Positions 43,251-46,784 of a stretch of DNA of 46,784 nucleotides are shown here, piece after piece. The notes beneath the pieces were generated by a model, which saw nothing but the letters and a program-made list of their open reading frames with translations, was not told the origin of the DNA and ran no database searches. Position numbers and translations under genes: made by a program. Source of the stretch: Acinetobacter sp. UBA3106 (GTDB taxonomy: Bacteria; Pseudomonadota; Gammaproteobacteria; Pseudomonadales; Moraxellaceae); contig DFAM01000014.1 in NCBI GenBank assembly GCA_002365595.1, positions 1-46,784 on the forward strand, written 5' to 3'. How positions within the stretch are numbered: position 1 is the stretch's first letter; each line of letters begins with the position of its first letter.

Positions 43251-44948
43251 ATGCATAATTCAATGGAAAACATGAAAATGCCAGTTCCAGCCCAAGCCGT
43301 CAGACATCGACTTTTAAATACTTTTTTTTCACGATACTCAGTCTGGTTTAGCTGTATTTTTATTACCTTAACGATTAGCTGGTTTCGAATTATCTATGAG
43401 CCTCAGTCTATTCATTATTTTCTTTCAGATCCCTTTCTGAATTCTTTATGGCTGATCTCAGGAATTCTAACGCTTGTAGGTATATATGACATCTTGCAAA
43501 ACCAGCATTCGATCCTGAGAAATTATCCTCTCATTGGACATTTCCGCTTTATTTTTGAAGATTTTCGTCCGGAAATCCGGCAATATTTTATAGAAAACGA
43601 TCAGGATGCCCTGCCATTTTCACGGATGCAGCGCAGTCTGGTTTATCAACGTGCCAAGAATAAAAATGCCGATAAACCGTTTGGTTCCCTGATTAATGTC
43701 TACCAGCAAGATTATCGTTTTATCACCCATTCCATTACCCCATGCAAACCTGCCGATCCTGAAAGCTTCCGTATTCAAATCGGCAATCATCAATGCAAGC
43801 AGCCCTATAGCGCTTCCATTATGAATATCTCTGCCCTGAGTTTTGGCAGCCTGAGTGCCAATGCCATTCGCGCATTGAATCTGGGGGCGAAAATGGGCAA
43901 TTTTTACCATGATACCGGTGAAGGCAGTATCAGTCCTTATCATCTGGAAAATGGCGGAGATATTGTTTGGGAGCTGGGTAGTGCCTACTTTGGCTGCCGC
44001 ACCCTGGAGGGACAGTTTGATCCAGAAAAATTTACCAAGCAAGCCCGGTTACCGCAAATCAAGATGATAGAAATCAAGCTGTCTCAGGGGGCAAAACCGG
44101 GTCATGGCGGAATTTTGCCTAAAAGCAAAATTTCTGAGGAAATTGCCCAGATCCGTGGCGTCAGCCGGGAACATGATTGTGTTTCTCCGGCCCAGCATTC
44201 TACATTTAGCACCCCCATTGAAATGATGCATTTCATCCAGCAACTGCGCGAACTGTCTGGCGGTAAACCGGTGGGTTTTAAACTCTGCATTGGCCAGCCC
44301 TGGCAATTTATGAGTATTGTCAAAGCTATGCTGGAAACTCAAATTGTGCCGGACTTTATTGTGGTAGATGGCTCTGAAGGTGGGAGTGGTGCCGCCCCGA
44401 TTGAACTGATTGACCACGTGGGTACGCCTTTACGGGAAGGTTTATTGTTTGTCCATAACACCCTGGTCGGTGCAGGTTTAAGAAATCAAATCAAGATAGG
44501 CGCAAGCGGCAAAATTATCAGTGCTTTTGATATTTCCAGTACCATGGCGATCGGAGCAGACTGGGTCAATTCGGCACGTGGCTTTATGTTTGCCATAGGC
44601 TGTATTCAGGCGCAAAGTTGTCATACCAACCAATGCCCGGTCGGTGTTACCACGCAAGACCAGGAACGGCAAAAAGCCCTGCATGTTCCCAGCAAGGCCG
44701 TTCGTGTTGTGAACTTTCAAAAAAATACCCTGCGTGCCTTATCGGAAATGATTGCAGTCGCGGGTTTAAAACATCCAGCGGATATCAAGCCGCATCATTT
44801 AGCCCAGCGCATTAATGACCGTGAAATTAAAAACTACGCCCAGCTACACTTCTGGTTAAAAGAAGGTGAATTACTCAACTGCAAAGCTGAAGATACCGAA
44901 AACTTCTATTATCGGATCTGGAATTTAGCCCATGCAGATCGGTTTTAA
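43251..44948 (+). CDS. membrane-anchored FMN-binding glutamate-synthase-like protein
   Basis: 565-residue protein. Two N-terminal hydrophobic helices (about 31-48 and 66-84) are followed by a region to 150 and then the FMN-binding barrel of the glutamate synthase central type: NISALSFGSLSANAIRALN, GAKMGNFYHDTGEGSISPYH, KLSQGAKPGHGGILP, VDGSEGGSGAAPIEL and GASGKIISAFD. Cysteines in CIQAQSCHTNQCPVG match the 3Fe-4S cluster pattern. The glutaminase and NADPH parts are missing, so the true reaction is unknown; members are annotated as FMN-binding glutamate synthase family. Start ATG 43251; an ATG four codons later is possible. Confidence 0.9.
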   Translation: MHNSMENMKMPVPAQAVRHRLLNTFFSRYSVWFSCIFITLTISWFRIIYEPQSIHYFLSDPFLNSLWLISGILTLVGIYDILQNQHSILRNYPLIGHFRFIFEDFRPEIRQYFIENDQDALPFSRMQRSLVYQRAKNKNADKPFGSLINVYQQDYRFITHSITPCKPADPESFRIQIGNHQCKQPYSASIMNISALSFGSLSANAIRALNLGAKMGNFYHDTGEGSISPYHLENGGDIVWELGSAYFGCRTLEGQFDPEKFTKQARLPQIKMIEIKLSQGAKPGHGGILPKSKISEEIAQIRGVSREHDCVSPAQHSTFSTPIEMMHFIQQLRELSGGKPVGFKLCIGQPWQFMSIVKAMLETQIVPDFIVVDGSEGGSGAAPIELIDHVGTPLREGLLFVHNTLVGAGLRNQIKIGASGKIISAFDISSTMAIGADWVNSARGFMFAIGCIQAQSCHTNQCPVGVTTQDQERQKALHVPSKAVRVVNFQKNTLRALSEMIAVAGLKHPADIKPHHLAQRINDREIKNYAQLHFWLKEGELLNCKAEDTENFYYRIWNLAHADRF

Positions 44949-45327
44949 TCACGGTACAAATTCAAAGTGAATTGCATTTCAAAGAATCAACAAAGAGGCT
45001 ACATGGGCCAGTACTGTCCCATAATTTGAATTTTATTTTCAGCACCGAATCAATATGATGACATTCTGCATTTAAGTATTTAATATTTATATTTAATTTT
45101 TCTTCAAAGCCTTGTCTTTTCTTTAAAAGATCAAGTCACTTTGTGTAGGCTGAACCCTACTTTTGACAGACCAAAAGTAGGCAAAAGTCTTTATTCCCCA
45201 TACACGACATCCTGTCGTGATGGGGAACGTGTGGCATCCTTGCCACACTCACAAATCAAACACCTGGAATTTAACTGTGGGACAGCAGTGCCACATGAGC
45301 CTCTTTCAGGTAGTCATGCAAAGTAAA
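44949..45327. other. intergenic region with dispersed repeat copy B
   Basis: About 380 bases. The first half shows nothing recognisable; the second half is repeat copy B. A 61-codon open frame at 45141-45326 lies in the repeat and is not a gene. Confidence 0.6.
45141..45262. repeat. dispersed intergenic repeat, copy B
   Basis: Same order of parts as copy A at 6985-7170: GTGTAGGC, a perfect 10-base stem CCTACTTTTG (45156-45165)/CAAAAGTAGG (45172-45181), CCCCATACACGACATCCTG with a CACGACA/TGTCGTG stem, and GTGTGGCA/TGCCACAC. It lacks the internal AGCCAGTTTTAAGCACTGC segment found in copies A and C. Confidence 0.78.
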
Positions 45328-46371
45328 TCAATAATAACCAGACGAGCTTTGGGCATGTAAAAAAGCCGGAATTAACCCGGTTAAGGCCGCACGGATATCA
45401 GCACGTTCATTAATCAGCTGATGTGAGCCTTCTTCCAGCATCAATAAGGTCTGCAAACGGAACTTACGTCGAATGAACTCGATATTATAGCGCCAGTCAA
45501 CCGTTTGATCCTGTGCACCTTGTGCCAGCCAGACTGGAATGCGGCAAGCGGGACGCGCTTCCATTTCCTGCATCCATTTTGACATGGCTAAAATCCAGTC
45601 CATCCCCATCATACGCGGCTGTAATGGATCTTTTAAACGGACAAAACGCAAAAACTCAGGGTTATGATTATTACGCCTAAAATGCCGCGGTACCTGACGC
45701 TTAATCCGCCGGATAATGCCCAGACCCACCGAATTATGCCACCATGCCGACTTGGCTGGTCGAAGCAGCGGTGAAAGCAATAACACACGATCTACATAGG
45801 GATTTTCCCGACGTTGGGCAAATTCAAGTAAATGATGCATCCAGATCGCGCCACCGGTACTCTGCCCGATACCTAACCAGGGTTTTGGTAATTGCTCGGC
45901 ATTTTTAATGTAGTGATAAACCGCATGCAATACCTGCTGGTAATGGTCAAAATTCTTGATATTTGCCGGCGAACCGTCACTGAGGCCATGACCGGGCAAA
46001 TCATAAGTAATGACACTGAAGCCCTGTTCCAGCAATTCACGAATAATCGGCTGGTAAATTCCGCTATGTTCCAGGTAGCCATGTAGTAAAAATACCGTGC
46101 CTCGTATTTTCGGCAAGGCAATTTTTTCCAGATTCGGTTGAAATACCTGAACGTGCAATTTAAACAAAGGCATTTGCACATAACCTTGCCAGTGCTCACA
46201 ATCCAGTAAATGCAAACCGTATAATTTACGATAGGCCTGTATTTCTACCGAAGGCTGATAGGGCTTATTCAGATTTAAAGCTTCCAGCAATTGCGGGGTA
46301 GTTTCTCGACTGGGTATGGGTAAATCCAGCTGTTTTAAAATGGTAGGATTCAAAAATGGAATATCGGGCAT
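45328..46371 (-). CDS. alpha/beta hydrolase, monoacylglycerol lipase/lysophospholipase-like
   Basis: 347-residue hydrolase of the serine-aminopeptidase S33/Hydrolase_4 group. Seen: oxyanion-side LLHGYLEHSG (about 95-104), nucleophile Ser171 in GIGQSTGG, Asp288 in GAQDQT and His317 in EGSHQLINE. Probable substrate is a lipid or other ester; no signal peptide, so cytosolic. The ATG at 46371 overlaps the upstream gene's stop (TAATG) and has AGAGG upstream, so it is coupled to the YdcF-like gene. Confidence 0.9.
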   Translation of the reverse strand: MPDIPFLNPTILKQLDLPIPSRETTPQLLEALNLNKPYQPSVEIQAYRKLYGLHLLDCEHWQGYVQMPLFKLHVQVFQPNLEKIALPKIRGTVFLLHGYLEHSGIYQPIIRELLEQGFSVITYDLPGHGLSDGSPANIKNFDHYQQVLHAVYHYIKNAEQLPKPWLGIGQSTGGAIWMHHLLEFAQRRENPYVDRVLLLSPLLRPAKSAWWHNSVGLGIIRRIKRQVPRHFRRNNHNPEFLRFVRLKDPLQPRMMGMDWILAMSKWMQEMEARPACRIPVWLAQGAQDQTVDWRYNIEFIRRKFRLQTLLMLEEGSHQLINERADIRAALTGLIPAFLHAQSSSGYY

Positions 46372-46784
46372 TAAGGTACCTCTCGGCAATCACTGGAACC
46401 AAACCAGATATCACGAATAGTGGCTAACATTTCATAATTGGCACGGCGACTATGGTCATAATTTTGTTCACTTGGACGCCAGTTTGTCAGACGTGTTGGC
46501 ATGGGTGCTTCTACGGGTACAGTTTCAATACCATTCAATGCAAATAAACGACGTGTACGCGGCATATGATAACGGTCAGTAATCAAAATAACCCGTGGCG
46601 CTCCGCCTTTTTTCTGCAACAATAACGAGCTAAAGCGTGAATTCTCACAGGTATTCATACTGCGGTCTTCCAGCAGTTTTGCATCGACATCATGCGCTTT
46701 TAACCAGCGCTGCATATACGGAGCTTCTACACCACTCAGCACAATCGGTAAACGGTACTGCTGTTCTATGGCTAAGGTTTTCTC
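46371..46784 (-). CDS. YdcF/SanA-family (DUF218) protein, partial
   Basis: The C-terminal 137 residues of a DUF218 protein; the start lies beyond the right edge of the window. Family marks: VLSGVEAPYM, the acidic LLEDRSMNTCENSRFSSLLL (ExxSxNTxEN), and VILITDRYHMPRTRRLF (ITxxYHMxR). Such proteins include ElyC/SanA envelope proteins involved in peptidoglycan integrity; exact role unknown. It is the upstream partner of the hydrolase gene, joined by a TAATG overlap. Confidence 0.9.
   Translation of the reverse strand, partial: EKTLAIEQQYRLPIVLSGVEAPYMQRWLKAHDVDAKLLEDRSMNTCENSRFSSLLLQKKGGAPRVILITDRYHMPRTRRLFALNGIETVPVEAPMPTRLTNWRPSEQNYDHSRRANYEMLATIRDIWFGSSDCREVP

Noticed and set aside
43620..44720. 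Open frames antisense to the FMN-binding glutamate-synthase-like gene
   Set aside because: The sense gene has all family motifs in one frame; the antisense frames have none.
45141..45326. 61-codon open frame on the plus strand
   Set aside because: It lies fully within dispersed repeat copy B and has no ribosome site.
1..46784. CRISPR array, tRNA, rRNA, prophage or intact insertion sequence
   Set aside because: No regularly spaced repeats, cloverleaf-like sequence, ribosomal RNA, phage gene or transposase could be recognised on either strand.

Overview
The window looks like a chromosomal segment of an Acinetobacter-type gammaproteobacterium. This is inferred from AT-rich intergenic DNA, the close match of proteins such as PpsA, PpsR, PrfA, Alr, DnaB and CyoABCDE to that genus as I know it, and genus-typical palindromic intergenic repeats. 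I see no rRNA, tRNA, CRISPR array, prophage or intact insertion sequence. Most of the window is ordinary core genome with several accessory or unexplained pieces between.

Layout. 1-3.7 kb (minus strand): a frameshifted small membrane zinc-ribbon gene, folK/folB (folate), a UbiB/AarF-family gene broken by one +1 shift, and a MoeB/ThiF-type adenylyltransferase. 3.8-9.4 kb: an acyl-CoA catabolic group (acyl-CoA synthetase, acyl-CoA dehydrogenase, short-chain dehydrogenase) with a divergent AraC-type regulator, separated by dispersed repeats. 9.6-12.4 kb: a small unknown gene, then a SsuA-like binding protein and SsuC-like permease with no ATPase. 12.4-14.3 kb: prfA-prmC (translation termination). 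14.7-16.4 kb: three tandem paralogous glycine-zipper envelope proteins, each with its own leader and UUCG-loop terminator. 16.6-20.8 kb: a luciferase-like oxidoreductase, a diiron ferritin-like protein paired with a truncated flavin-monooxygenase-like protein, and an exported unknown protein. 20.9-25.1 kb: ppsR and ppsA divergent (PEP synthase and its regulator), then a GYF/RDD membrane protein.

25.2-30.4 kb: cyoABCDE (bo3-type quinol oxidase and haem O synthase) behind a long structured leader. 30.5-33.4 kb: an unknown pair, a large exported repeat-like protein and a DUF3142-like lipoprotein. 33.4-37.7 kb: rpsF-rpsR-rplI with a leader resembling the S6:S18-binding autoregulatory RNA, then dnaB and alr. 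37.8-42.7 kb: the four-gene Anbu operon (ATP-grasp, alpha-E, transglutaminase-like, Anbu protease) with a divergent WYL regulator. 43.2-46.8 kb: a membrane-anchored FMN-binding glutamate-synthase-like protein, another repeat, an alpha/beta hydrolase and a YdcF-family protein that runs off the window.

The most interesting places are the Anbu operon with its WYL neighbour, the unknown exported protein/DUF3142 pair, the diiron protein/truncated monooxygenase pair, the triplicated glycine-zipper genes, and two structured mRNA leaders. Breaks in two genes could be real decay or assembly errors at short homopolymers; raw reads are needed to tell. All family assignments are by reading the sequence; no database was searched.
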